In this document: positions 15,747 through 25,500 of the stretch, piece after piece
How the letters are laid out: the number at the start of each line of letters is the position of its first letter
How positions within the stretch are numbered: the stretch's first letter is position 1
NCBI GenBank assembly: GCA_024275935.1
Contig: JAJRYF010000089.1
Coordinates: forward strand, 1-49,483
Direction of reading: 5' to 3'
From: Gammaproteobacteria bacterium
Lineage (GTDB): Bacteria > Pseudomonadota > Gammaproteobacteria > Xanthomonadales > SZUA-36
Length of the DNA: 49,483 bases
Notes under the pieces: model-generated
Databases searched by the model: none
What the model saw: the letters and a program-made list of their open reading frames with translations, nothing else
What the model was told of the DNA's origin: nothing
Translations under genes and position numbers: made by a program

Positions 15747-15934
15747 TTGTGGGCCCATAGGCGGGTGCGGTAGTTTTCGCTCAACTCAGTATAATTTATA
15801 TATTTTCTTTTATATTCAAGCATATACGGGATTCGCTGGCAGTTTGGATGGGATAGGATGAGAAGAGGGTAGTTCGCCTGAAACAGCAAGTATAGCTCTT
15901 TTGTAAGCCCCTGCGCTGAGTCAAGAAAATTCAT
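15743..15934 (-). CDS. Possible small protein, unknown
   Basis: A 63-codon frame starting at an ATG with AAAGGA 5 nt upstream and overlapping the stop of convergent pckG by 4 nt. The product is rich in Tyr, Leu and Arg and starts MNFLDSAQGLTKELYLLFQA; no signal peptide, domain or family recognised. The good ribosome-binding site is the only support, so it may be spurious. Confidence 0.25.
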   Translation of the reverse strand: MNFLDSAQGLTKELYLLFQANYPLLILSHPNCQRIPYMLEYKRKYINYTELSENYRTRLWAHN

Positions 15935-16189
15935 ATATTCCTTTATAATCATGCTATTACAGAGGTTTTTTCAGCATAGTATAGCTTTCGTGTAGTGATA
16001 GCTAAGGCCATATATTAAGCTAAACTAACAAATAGTTAACAAACTCTTTCCATTCTTGTCTAGCAGTGATACTATTGACCCCAAGTTGGAGCAAGAGCTC
16101 TGGCGTGGTGCTGTGCATGCCTATCGCACCCGATCAGAGAAAGCTTCGATCGAAATTTTTATTCCAACCCAATTGGGAGAGCTATTAAA
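15747..16189. other. 443-bp intergenic region between pckG and TBDT
   Basis: Apart from the doubtful minus-strand small frame (15743-15934) this stretch is AT-rich non-coding DNA. It must contain the promoter and leader of the TonB-dependent receptor gene, whose ribosome-binding site GGGAGA is at about 16174-16179. I see no convincing promoter hexamer pair, riboswitch or repeat. Confidence 0.6.
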
Positions 16190-18871
16190 ATGAAATATAA
16201 ACAAAACCTATTATCGCGGACTATCCAAAATTCTTTGGGTGCTGGTGCCGTGTTGAGTATGGCGCTTGCATCAGGTGTTGCCTTTGCGCAAGACACTGAT
16301 ACAGATGACGATGACTCATTAGAGCTGGATCGTGTTGAAGTAACCGGTACGCGAATTAAGCGTGTCGATATTGAAGGCGCTACTCCAATCACAATTATAA
16401 CCCGTGCAGATATCGATATGTCAGGCGACACCAGTGTTGCTGAAGTATTGCGTAATCTGTCGGCTAACACCTTCGGTTCCTGGAAAGGTCGTTCTGGTTT
16501 CGGTAACGGTGCCCCAGGCTCGGTAGAAGTTAACCTGCGTGGTGTTGGTGCAACTCTGGTACTGATAGATGGCCGCCGGATGCCTGGTGCTGGCTATGCT
16601 GGTGGTGCTACGCAAAACCTGAATAACATCCCGTTAGCTATTGTTGACCGGATTGAAGTCCTGCGTGGTGGTGCTTCAGCTATTTACGGTTCTGATGCTA
16701 TTGGCGGTGTTATCAATGTAATCACTCTGCGGGAAATGGATGGCGTTTCGGCAACATTCCTGTATGAAACTCGTGGTGTTGATGATGGTACTACCAAGCA
16801 GTTCGAATTTGCTGCTGGTGCTACCGGTGAGCGCGGTAATATTGTTATTACAGCTCAGGGTACTACCACTGACGAACTGGCTGATAATTCAATCTCCGGT
16901 TTTGACAATGGTGTTTCCTGGTACAGCCCGGTTGCCAACGTATTCTATGCCAGCCAATCAGCTGGTGATTACATAAGCTGGTTTGAAGACTCGTTGTGTG
17001 AAAATGTTGATAATACACTTGACCAAGGTTTCCGTTGTGGTTATGCATTCGGTAATGTAACCTGGTTATATCCACAGCAAGACCGTAATTCAATTATGTC
17101 TAAAATGAATTACGAGCTGACTGACAACATTAACTTTAATGCTAGATTGTCATATATTGGTAATACCACGGTTTCGCGTTTTGCGCCAACTCCGGTATCA
17201 ACTAATACAGTAACCATGCGCTTTGACAACCCTAATGCCCCTGCTGATATTGTAGCGGATATCTGGGATGCGGTAGATCCAAATCTATATATCTATACGC
17301 GTACTGCACTTCTGGGTACCCGTGATGCTACTTTCAACGACTCTACTTACGATCTGGTTTTCGGACTAGACGGCTATGTAGACGCACTTGAAGGTCTGGA
17401 CTGGGAAGTTAACTACCAGTACACCCTTAAACTTGAAGATATCCACAATACCAATCTGGTTAACGATGTGCTGTTCCAGGCAGGACTTGATGATGGTACC
17501 TTTGATCTCTTCAATGTTGCCGGTCTGAGTCAGGCTGAGTGGGAAGCAAACGCGATTGAATTCTTCAAAACCGTTGCCCACACAGGTATTACTGAGTACC
17601 GAAATGCGCGTAATATTGTTGACGGTAATATCGGTGGTATGCTCTGGAGCAATGACAGCATGATTTTCTCCGGCGTAGTCGGTGCTGAATTTGAAAGCCT
17701 GGACTTCACTAAGAAATCTGATCCTGCCTCAGCGGCCGGGTTTATCTCAGGTGGTTCTGGTGGTGATGATGTATTCGCCGTACGCGATCGTACATCTGCC
17801 TTTGCCGAGGTCGCTTTAGACTTTGACTTTGGTTTGGAGCTAAGTGCTGCTGCTCGCTATGATGAATATGACCAATCTGGTGATGTTGGTGCAGTAAGCG
17901 AAAATCGGGTATTTGACGATGTAACTTATATGCTTACAGCGGCTTATCGTCCGACTGAAAACATTCTGTTGCGTGGTGCTGTAGGTACTCAGTTCCGGGC
18001 GCCAACAATGAATGAATTGTTTGCCAGTCAGTCCTTTGGTTTTCCTTCAGCTTACGATTATTACTATTGTGATACACTAGGCAACCCTGGTAATGACGCT
18101 ACTTACTGTGATGCTACCAACAACCCGCAGATGTTAGTCTGGTCTGGTGGTAACCCTACTTTGTCACCTGAATATGCCGATACCATGAACTTTGGTTTTG
18201 TTTGGCAGATCACTGATGATCTTTCCTTTGAAGCCGGTTGGTATGATATCTCATATACAGATCGTATTGCTGCCATCAGTCTTGATGAGATCCTGAGACT
18301 CAACGACGAAGCAGGTGGTTCTACACCGGCTGTTACTCGTGGTGCTAATGGTCAGGTTGAATCGATTCAGGGCGGTGTGCAAAATGTGCTGCATACTATC
18401 ACCAATGGTGTAGATGTTGCGGTAAGGTACACTCTTGATACTGCCGGTATAGGTAGGTTCGATTTCGCTACCGATGCATCTTATGTGATTGAATATACCA
18501 ATGTTGATGTAGATGATGACGGTAATGAAGTCCGTCGTAATCTTGCTGGTGAGCGTGGTTTACCGAACTTCCGGTTAAACCACACTACTACTTGGTCTTA
18601 TAGCGACTTCTTCGCTTCTTGGAGAATGAACTATATTGCTGGTCAAGATGCTCCATCTGATGCCTTCCTGGCTATGGATGCAGTTCTTTATCACAATGTT
18701 CTGGTGGGTTATAACCTGCCGTGGGATGCCTCGATTACTCTGGGTGCCCGGAATGTGACTGACGAAGGAACGCAGTACTATACAGATACGCCATCATGGC
18801 GTAACTACAACCAGACATTATACGATCCGTCTGGTCGTACCCTGTATGTGCGGTACAAGCAAGACTTCTAA
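16190..18871 (+). CDS. Large TonB-dependent receptor
   Basis: An 893-residue outer-membrane transporter. Signal peptide cleaved after AFA at residue 33; acidic linker (DTDTDDDDSLELD); TonB box in DRVEVTGTRIKR; plug domain with TIITRADIDMSGDTSVAEVL, GSVEVNLRGVGATLVLIDGR, IVDRIEVLRGGASAIYGSDA, IGGVINVIT; then a long barrel with the FRAPTMNELFASQSF segment and a C-terminal aromatic end LYVRYKQDF. It belongs to the large TBDT class common in marine Gammaproteobacteria that imports glycans or peptides rather than B12 or siderophores; the ligand is unknown. An intrinsic terminator follows. Downstream lie TPR-oxygenase and TPR-sulfotransferase genes and a periplasmic-sensor hybrid kinase, which may modify or sense the same substrate. 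Confidence 0.93.
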   Translation: MKYKQNLLSRTIQNSLGAGAVLSMALASGVAFAQDTDTDDDDSLELDRVEVTGTRIKRVDIEGATPITIITRADIDMSGDTSVAEVLRNLSANTFGSWKGRSGFGNGAPGSVEVNLRGVGATLVLIDGRRMPGAGYAGGATQNLNNIPLAIVDRIEVLRGGASAIYGSDAIGGVINVITLREMDGVSATFLYETRGVDDGTTKQFEFAAGATGERGNIVITAQGTTTDELADNSISGFDNGVSWYSPVANVFYASQSAGDYISWFEDSLCENVDNTLDQGFRCGYAFGNVTWLYPQQDRNSIMSKMNYELTDNINFNARLSYIGNTTVSRFAPTPVSTNTVTMRFDNPNAPADIVADIWDAVDPNLYIYTRTALLGTRDATFNDSTYDLVFGLDGYVDALEGLDWEVNYQYTLKLEDIHNTNLVNDVLFQAGLDDGTFDLFNVAGLSQAEWEANAIEFFKTVAHTGITEYRNARNIVDGNIGGMLWSNDSMIFSGVVGAEFESLDFTKKSDPASAAGFISGGSGGDDVFAVRDRTSAFAEVALDFDFGLELSAAARYDEYDQSGDVGAVSENRVFDDVTYMLTAAYRPTENILLRGAVGTQFRAPTMNELFASQSFGFPSAYDYYYCDTLGNPGNDATYCDATNNPQMLVWSGGNPTLSPEYADTMNFGFVWQITDDLSFEAGWYDISYTDRIAAISLDEILRLNDEAGGSTPAVTRGANGQVESIQGGVQNVLHTITNGVDVAVRYTLDTAGIGRFDFATDASYVIEYTNVDVDDDGNEVRRNLAGERGLPNFRLNHTTTWSYSDFFASWRMNYIAGQDAPSDAFLAMDAVLYHNVLVGYNLPWDASITLGARNVTDEGTQYYTDTPSWRNYNQTLYDPSGRTLYVRYKQDF

Positions 18872-18888
18872 AGTTGTTGAACGAAGGA

Positions 18889-18918
18889 AACGGCGGATTT
18901 TATCCGCCGTTTTTTTTT
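18889..18918 (+). terminator. Intrinsic terminator after the TBDT gene
   Basis: AACGGCGGA (18889-18897), loop TTTTA, TCCGCCGTT (18903-18911), followed by a run of T to 18918. A textbook GC stem plus U-tract 17 nt after the receptor stop, so the receptor is probably transcribed separately from the TPR genes. Confidence 0.92.
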
Positions 18919-18995
18919 ACCTAAAGAAAGCTTAAATAATTGACAATTTGCCCCTGAGGGGCCATTGTTGGTTTTTATAGACTTAGCTGCTCGGT

Positions 18996-20807
18996 ATGCC
19001 AGTAAATCAATCACAAAAATTCCTTCAACAAGCATCAATGTTGTTGCAACAGCGGCAATTTAGCCAGGCTGCTAAGGTATTACGACAATTGCTGAAATTT
19101 AACCAGCGTAATTTTCAGGCCTTAAATATGCTGGGTGCAGCATTGCTGCACCAAGGGGAGCTGTTTGCAAGTAGAAATGCATTTATAAAGAGTATAAAAA
19201 TTAATCCTGGAGATCCGGGCGTACATACAAATCTTGGTAATCTCTATGCTAGGCAAGAGCAACTTGAAAATGCGGTTAAGTCTTACCAGCGAGCCTTAAG
19301 CCTTAAGCCTGATATGCCCGATGCGCTATATAATCTGGGTCTAACCTATAGAAAACTAGATGACCTGCAACAAGCTAAAGTCCAGCTGTATAAATTACTG
19401 GAAAGCGTGCCTGCACACGCACCCGCACATTCAACTTTGGGGTTGATTTATCAAGTTGAAGAAGACTACCCACAAGCGCTGGACCATTTCGATAAGTGTT
19501 TGGCACTTGATCCTGGCTCAATAATAGCCTTACATAACAAGGCAGTAGTGTTAAAGCTGCAAAAAGACTACCAGGCTGCCCTGCCGCTGTTACTGAAGGT
19601 GGTGGCAATAAATCCCCAAATAGCCGATGCTCACCAAAATATTGGCAGCTGTTATGCCTCTATGGGGGAAGCTGCGCTGGCACAGCGGGCATTTACCCAG
19701 GCTTTAGAGTTAGAGCCATTAAATACTTCGCATCACCACTGGCTTAACCAGTTGTTGTGGGTGGAAGATAGCGATGATTTTCTGAAGTCATATTACCGCG
19801 CCATCAAGCGTGCGCCGGAATCTCATTTCTTGAGGAGAGAGCTGGTCTATAAGCTCACTTTAGCAGATGATTTTGATGCAGCAGCGGAGCAATCGAAATA
19901 CCTATTGCAACACGACCCCAGTAACGCTATGAACTATAAGCTTTTTGGGGTGGTGTTGAGGAAGCAGTTAAAATTTGAAGAAGCGGTAAAAACGCATCTT
20001 CAGGCAGTACAGCTTGATCCGAGTAACTTGCTTTGTCAGGAAGAACTAGCCACCAGCTATCTTAGTAATGGCGACCATTTAGCAGCGTTGCCGGTGATTA
20101 ATAACTTAATTGCTCAAAACAATCTACATCAGGGATATGTTGCGTTAAAGGGGATTGCGTTTAGAATCGCTCAAAGTGATGAGTATTACGCGCTTTTTGA
20201 CTATGAAAAATTGGTCTTGAGAACAGTTATTCAAACCCCTCCAGGGTACTCATCATTAGCAGAGTTTAATCAAGAGCTACAACATCATTTGGCTGGTTTG
20301 CATTTGGATCGACGACAACCGCTGGATCAATCGCTGATGCACGGGAGTCAAACTGTTGGTGATTTATTTGAGAGTTCTGTAAGGGTGGTTCAACTGCTAA
20401 AAAACAGCTTCGATGAGCAAATGCAGGCTTTCCTGAATCAACTGCCGGTAGATGATACGCACCCCACTCTATCCAGAAATACGCGCAACTATGCCTATAC
20501 CGGAGCTTGGTCAGTGTTACTTAAAAAGCAAGGGTTTCACCTCAATCATTTCCATAGTGATGGCTGGTATAGTGGTCCATATTATGTCCAGCTGCCGACA
20601 GCAATAGAGAATGAGGCAGGCAAGCAAGGCTGGGTGAAATTTGGTGAACCCGGATTCGATTCAGTTGTCCCTTTGCCAGCAGACTTGATAGTTAAACCAG
20701 AGCCGGGATTGATGGTAAGATTTCCATCTTTTATGTGGCACGGTACGATTCCGTTCCATAGCGATGAGACACGGATGGTAGTAGCGTTGGATATAGACCC
20801 GGTATGA
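18996..20807 (+). CDS. TPR protein with 2OG-Fe(II) oxygenase domain
   Basis: A 603-residue fusion. Residues ~1-270 and ~300-380 are tetratricopeptide repeats (NFQALNMLGAALLHQGELFA, GVHTNLGNLYARQEQLENAV, ALYNLGLTYRKLDDLQQAKV). The C-terminal ~120 residues form a 2-oxoglutarate/Fe(II) dioxygenase of the 2OG-FeII_Oxy_5 type: iron ligands His520 and Asp522 in HFHSDGW, distal His582 in FMWHGTIPF and the 2OG-binding Arg593 in DETRMVVAL. A full HxD...H...R set implies an active hydroxylase; the substrate is unknown, probably a protein or peptide held by the TPRs. Its stop overlaps the next gene's start by 4 nt (ATGA), indicating an operon with the sulfotransferase. No signal peptide, so cytoplasmic. 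Confidence 0.88.
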   Translation: MPVNQSQKFLQQASMLLQQRQFSQAAKVLRQLLKFNQRNFQALNMLGAALLHQGELFASRNAFIKSIKINPGDPGVHTNLGNLYARQEQLENAVKSYQRALSLKPDMPDALYNLGLTYRKLDDLQQAKVQLYKLLESVPAHAPAHSTLGLIYQVEEDYPQALDHFDKCLALDPGSIIALHNKAVVLKLQKDYQAALPLLLKVVAINPQIADAHQNIGSCYASMGEAALAQRAFTQALELEPLNTSHHHWLNQLLWVEDSDDFLKSYYRAIKRAPESHFLRRELVYKLTLADDFDAAAEQSKYLLQHDPSNAMNYKLFGVVLRKQLKFEEAVKTHLQAVQLDPSNLLCQEELATSYLSNGDHLAALPVINNLIAQNNLHQGYVALKGIAFRIAQSDEYYALFDYEKLVLRTVIQTPPGYSSLAEFNQELQHHLAGLHLDRRQPLDQSLMHGSQTVGDLFESSVRVVQLLKNSFDEQMQAFLNQLPVDDTHPTLSRNTRNYAYTGAWSVLLKKQGFHLNHFHSDGWYSGPYYVQLPTAIENEAGKQGWVKFGEPGFDSVVPLPADLIVKPEPGLMVRFPSFMWHGTIPFHSDETRMVVALDIDPV

Positions 20808-22456
20808 ATTTAGCTGTAGTTAGTAGTAAATTAACCCAGCTAGGGAAGTTGATCAGGGTAAAAAACCTGAGAAAAGCTGAAAAACTTGCTGTGCAACTGT
20901 ATAAGGCCAATCCTGATAATGAGCAAGTCCTCAAAGCCTGTGTGTTGGTTTTCGCAAAAGACAATCAGCTTAAAAAGGCGGTGTATTTTGCCGATAAATT
21001 ACTGGCTAAAGACCCCGCTAACTTTGGTTATGTTGCTAATCTGGCTAACTGGTGCCTGAAACTTGAGAAAGAAAAGCGGGCAACGCAGTATTACCAGAGT
21101 TATATTTCCAGTTACCCCGGTAATGCGCGAGCATACTTTCAGTTAGGACTGATTTATAAGCGAACTTATAAATACAAACTGTCTGTGCAGATGTTCGAAA
21201 GTGCAATAAGCAGCGGTTTTACGCCACTGGAAGAGTGCTATCTAAACCTGGCTTTGGTGCATGGTGAGTTTCGGCATGAAGATGAGGCAGTTACTTGCCT
21301 TGAGCAAGCGCTTAGAATTAACCCCGGACACCAGATAGCCAGATTAAATCTGGCTACGCTATTCCAGGCAGGTGGTCGCAAACAGGAGGCCGAGAGCTTA
21401 TACAAGAAAATCTTGGCGCAGGCTCCAAATTTCACCGAAGCACTTATTCGCTTGCTGTATTCCACTAAAACCCGCCCTGATGAACCAGGCTTAATTGAAA
21501 TGGCACAGCGCCAGCTTGAGAGCCAGTCAGCATCTGTTCTTGATAAAGAAGGGCTTAATTATGCGCTTGGAAAAGGCTATGATGACCTGGCAGAATACTC
21601 CAGAGCATTTAAGTTCTACCGACTTGCCAATGACTTGCAGGCCAGCCGAATTGGCAACTATAACCCAGTTGAGACGGCACAGTTTGTAGATGATAGCATT
21701 GCCATGGTCAGTGCTGAATGGGTTAACGAAATTGAGAGCCAAACCGAAATTGAACCAATATTTATAGTTGGTCATTTCCGTTCCGGCTCCACCCTGGTAG
21801 AACAAATATTGGCAGGCCACAGTGCGGTTGAAACGCTGGGTGAAATAGATTATTTCATGCGCTTATATAACGAGCAAGAGGGATTGCTGACATCTCTTTA
21901 TGCGGATAATGATGCGAATGTATTGCTCAATATTGCCAGTGAGTACCAACAACTGACAAGCGCAATGTCAAAGCTCGGCAATCGGCGGCTAACTGATAAG
22001 CGTCCAGACAACCTGTTATTGATGGGTTTGATAAAAAGGTTGTTCCCCAGAGCTCGGTTTATACACACACAAAGGAACTTGCTAGATAATGCCATCTCAG
22101 TGTATTTCCAGCAGCTTAATGACCTATCAAAATATGCTACCAGCCTGCTGGCTTTTGCCGATTATGATTTCCAGTGCCAGCGACTAATGCGCCATTGGCA
22201 AGCAATTTTCGGAACTTGTATTTTTGAGCTTCGCTATGAGGATATGGTTAACGATCCGGAAGCTAATGCCCGTGAGTTAATTGATTTCCTGGGGCTTGAG
22301 TGGGAGTCTGGTTGTTTGAACTTTGAGCAGCGTAAAAATTTCGTTAGAACCGCCAGCGTTAGTCAGGTCAGAGAAAAAATATATACCAGCTCAGTTGGTC
22401 GCGGGCAAAACTACTCCGCACTCTTTACCGATGAGGAGAAAGAAATTTATTTTTGA
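20804..22456 (+). CDS. TPR-sulfotransferase
   Basis: A 550-residue cytoplasmic protein with N-terminal TPRs (residues ~15-290; e.g. ARAYFQLGLIYKRTYKYKLS) and a C-terminal PAPS-dependent sulfotransferase domain. The 5'-phosphosulfate-binding loop is IFIVGHFRSGSTLVEQILAG (FRSGSTL at ~325-331), followed by HSAVETLGEIDYF; the 3'-phosphate-binding region is IHTQRNLLDNAISVYFQQLN, and LRYEDMVNDPEANARELIDF is also conserved. These proteins are related in architecture to tyrosylprotein or glycan sulfotransferases but the substrate is unknown. Start overlaps the stop of the TPR-oxygenase by 4 nt, so the two are translationally coupled and probably act on one substrate. Confidence 0.9.
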   Translation: MNLAVVSSKLTQLGKLIRVKNLRKAEKLAVQLYKANPDNEQVLKACVLVFAKDNQLKKAVYFADKLLAKDPANFGYVANLANWCLKLEKEKRATQYYQSYISSYPGNARAYFQLGLIYKRTYKYKLSVQMFESAISSGFTPLEECYLNLALVHGEFRHEDEAVTCLEQALRINPGHQIARLNLATLFQAGGRKQEAESLYKKILAQAPNFTEALIRLLYSTKTRPDEPGLIEMAQRQLESQSASVLDKEGLNYALGKGYDDLAEYSRAFKFYRLANDLQASRIGNYNPVETAQFVDDSIAMVSAEWVNEIESQTEIEPIFIVGHFRSGSTLVEQILAGHSAVETLGEIDYFMRLYNEQEGLLTSLYADNDANVLLNIASEYQQLTSAMSKLGNRRLTDKRPDNLLLMGLIKRLFPRARFIHTQRNLLDNAISVYFQQLNDLSKYATSLLAFADYDFQCQRLMRHWQAIFGTCIFELRYEDMVNDPEANARELIDFLGLEWESGCLNFEQRKNFVRTASVSQVREKIYTSSVGRGQNYSALFTDEEKEIYF

Positions 22457-22538
22457 TCTAGTAACTTGGCAGCATCAATGCAGCCATATTTGTAATTGCA
22501 GCCACATACAGGCCGTATGTAATATAGAATGTTAAACT

Positions 22539-22548
22539 TAACATGTTA
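22539..22548. promoter_or_regulatory. Palindrome upstream of the hybrid kinase gene
   Basis: TAACATGTTA is a perfect 10-bp palindrome 15-24 nt before the kinase start, next to GTTAA-AC-TTAAC (22531-22542) and ACATAC/GTATGT arms (about 22504-22520). Possibly an operator in the short 106-bp leader. No known regulator motif matched. Confidence 0.25.
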
Positions 22549-22562
22549 GATGGGGCAAAATA

Positions 22563-25500
22563 GTGGGTTCAGGGGTCAGCTCATTGGGAGTTAACAAAGC
22601 ACTTGTATGTGGCTGTGTTTGGCTATTGTTGATAGTCTGTTTGTCTCCTCAACAGTTGTTGGCTGATCAGCGCATCACTACTCCAGTATTTCAAACCTGG
22701 AATATAGATGATGGATTGCCATCCGGACATATTGCAGCTATAGCCAGAGGGCCGGAAAATCATATTTGGCTGGGAACCCGTGAAGGCTTAGTACGCTTTA
22801 ACGGTAGAGACTTTATGGTTATGCGCCATGACCCGAAAGCCCCCACCTCGGTTCTACCTAGTAATAGTATTCAGCTCTTATTCAGCGATAGCTCTGGGCG
22901 TTTGTGGGTAAGTGTTGAAGAGTGGGGCTTGCTAAGCCTTAATGCAAGCTTGCAAGTTGAGCAGCGATTTACAACTACAACAGCCAGCAAACTACCCGGT
23001 AACGATATCTGGGCAATAGCGGAGGCTTGTGACGGCAGCCTGTGGTTGGGGTTCTATGGTCAGGGCCTGGCGCGGCTTTGGCCGGACACTGGTCAGCTTA
23101 GAATTTATCCGCCAACTGTAGACCAAATTGGTGGCTTGAATGCAAGGTCGGTGTTGTCGTTATTAGTAGATGATGAATGCCAGCTTTGGGTTGGCACTTG
23201 GGGTGGCGGCCTGTTGCGTCTGCGCGCCGAGTCCGACCAGTTCGAGTCGGTAGCACTACCTGTAGATGGGATAGATACTGATGTAATGATTATTGCATTA
23301 CAGCAAGATCGGAGTGGACGAATTTGGGCTGGGTCAAGGGAGGGCTTGGTTTATCTTGATTCTGGCGCCGAGGAGTTCAAGGCTTTTAACTTTGGGGTTA
23401 GTAGTAATCGCCGTCTGATGATTACAGATATTCATCAGGATTCAAGCGGTGAAATCTGGCTTACCTCCCGGCTGGGAATTTTCCAGTTAACGGCAGCAGG
23501 TAAACTCGAAAATCGCTTTCTGCCGGTTACGGGTCTTTATGGGGGCCTGCCGACAGACTCTTTTTGGAATATGACTGAAGATCATGAAGGCGGTATGTGG
23601 TTTGGATCTCTTGGGCAAGGCGTAGTGCGGCTGGGGCCGGGGTGGCGAAATTTTCAGCGTATCCAGCGCGACCCACAACAGGCTGGTATTCCCAGCGCTG
23701 ATAATATAATTTCAACCTACTGGGATGCCAAGACTGAGCATTTATGGGCTGGAACCGTAGATGATGGCCTGCATTATATTGATCCCGATAGTCTGGAGAC
23801 AACCGTTTATACCCAGAATACAGAGCAGGCTGACTCGTTAATGCGGGAGCGAACCAGGGTAGTTTACCGGGATAGTTCGGAGCGCCTATGGTTCGGTCAC
23901 TCCAGAGGTATCAGCGAAATGTTGTCCCCGGGAAAATTTAAGCACTGGTTTAATGACCCCCAGTGGATAGCTGTTTTAGGTGAGAGCTATGTCAGCGACA
24001 TAGCAGAGTCTCAAGATGGATTTTTATGGTTGAGCCTATATGGTGGCGGGGCAATGCGTTTCGATCCTGGAGGTGGGCCGCTGAAGGTTTACAATCGCGG
24101 GCAAGGAGAGGCTGAGCAGCTTGCAACTGAGTCGGTAACCTCAGTTGAAATAACTAGTGATGGTACAGTTTGGCTTGGCGGTGACGGTGGCTTGCAAGCA
24201 ATATCAGCAGCTGGACGGGCGCTGCATGTGATTGATGAATATGCAGATCAGGTTAGGGATATGACTATTGCTGCCGATGGTACGCTATGGGTTGCTTCAA
24301 GAACTGGTGTTAGTCAGTACCAGTTAGACCTTCCTAAGCCCAAAAGACTACGCCAGTACTCAACTATAGATGGCTTGCCGCCAACTACGGCAACTGGCAT
24401 AAAGGTAGTTAATGATGAGGTTTGGGTAACTACCCGTGGCGGCCTGGTACGAATTCGACCAGCCAAGGATGAGCTACGGATTTGTAGTAAAGTTGATGGC
24501 TTGCCCTCAATTGAGTTTGAAGAACGAACCATGTCAGTGCGTGATAATCAACGAATTTATGCTGGCACCTCGATGGGCATTTTCACCTTTGAACCAGCTA
24601 TGTTGGTAGATAACGCCCAGCATATTAATGCTAAAGTTTTTGCGGTAAGAACTATCGACCAGGTGATTCCACGGGGTGACTCTGGCGCTAACCTGGTGCG
24701 TGTGTCCCATGACGCTGGCGTGGTGACTTTTGAATTCGGCGCCTTGACATTTTCCGGGGTGGAGCAACTCCGCTACCGCTACCGGTTATTAGGTCACGAC
24801 CCCAACTGGGTGGTGGCGCGTAACATTGCCGAAAGGTCTTATAGCCGCTTACCGCCAGGGAGTTATGTTTTTGAAGTTCAGGCATCTGCGCAGGAAGGCA
24901 AGTGGCCCGATACCTTTGATCGAACCGTGCTGATAGTTGATTCACCTCCATGGCGTAGCTGGCAGGCATATCTGCTGTATATATTGTTTATCTTAGGAGC
25001 AGTTCTGGTAGCCTGGTACCGTTGGCAAATGGAGCTAAAGCGGCGGGCTGCATTGGCGCTGGCTAAGCAACGCGAGCAGTCTGCTGAGACCCAGCGGCAG
25101 CTCACTCGTTTCCTTACCGAGTCACTGGATATAAATGAAATCATGACCCGGTTCTCGAGCACCTTGCAGCAACAGCTTAAAGTCAGTGGTTTATTGCTCC
25201 AGTTCAAAGGTGAAGATTTACCAGAGAAGGCTTTTGTGGCCGGGGACTGTGGTGCAATCAAAGATGTAGACTGGATTGGCAGGCTGGAAGAGCAAGGTCT
25301 ATATATACCTGACTGGTCCGGCATGAAGCTGGAACTTGGTCAGAATACACATGCCTATATTGCCCCGCTTGCCTCCGGTGATGAGCTATTAGGGGTGGCG
25401 ATAATTAATGGCGGTAAAGAGCAGGAGTTTACCCCCGCGATACAATCTTTAATAAAACTCGATACTAAGGTCGCAGCATCTGCATTGCAAAATGCCAGGC

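Noticed and set aside
18940-18981. Promoter for the TPR operon using TTGACA at 18940-18945
   Set aside because: The only good -10-like hexamer (TATAGA at 18976) is 30 bp away, with a GCCCC/GGGGC hairpin between; spacing is unsuitable.
24314-25324. Several minus-strand frames inside the hybrid kinase gene
   Set aside because: They are antisense shadows of a well-supported gene with clear kinase motifs and carry no recognisable domains.
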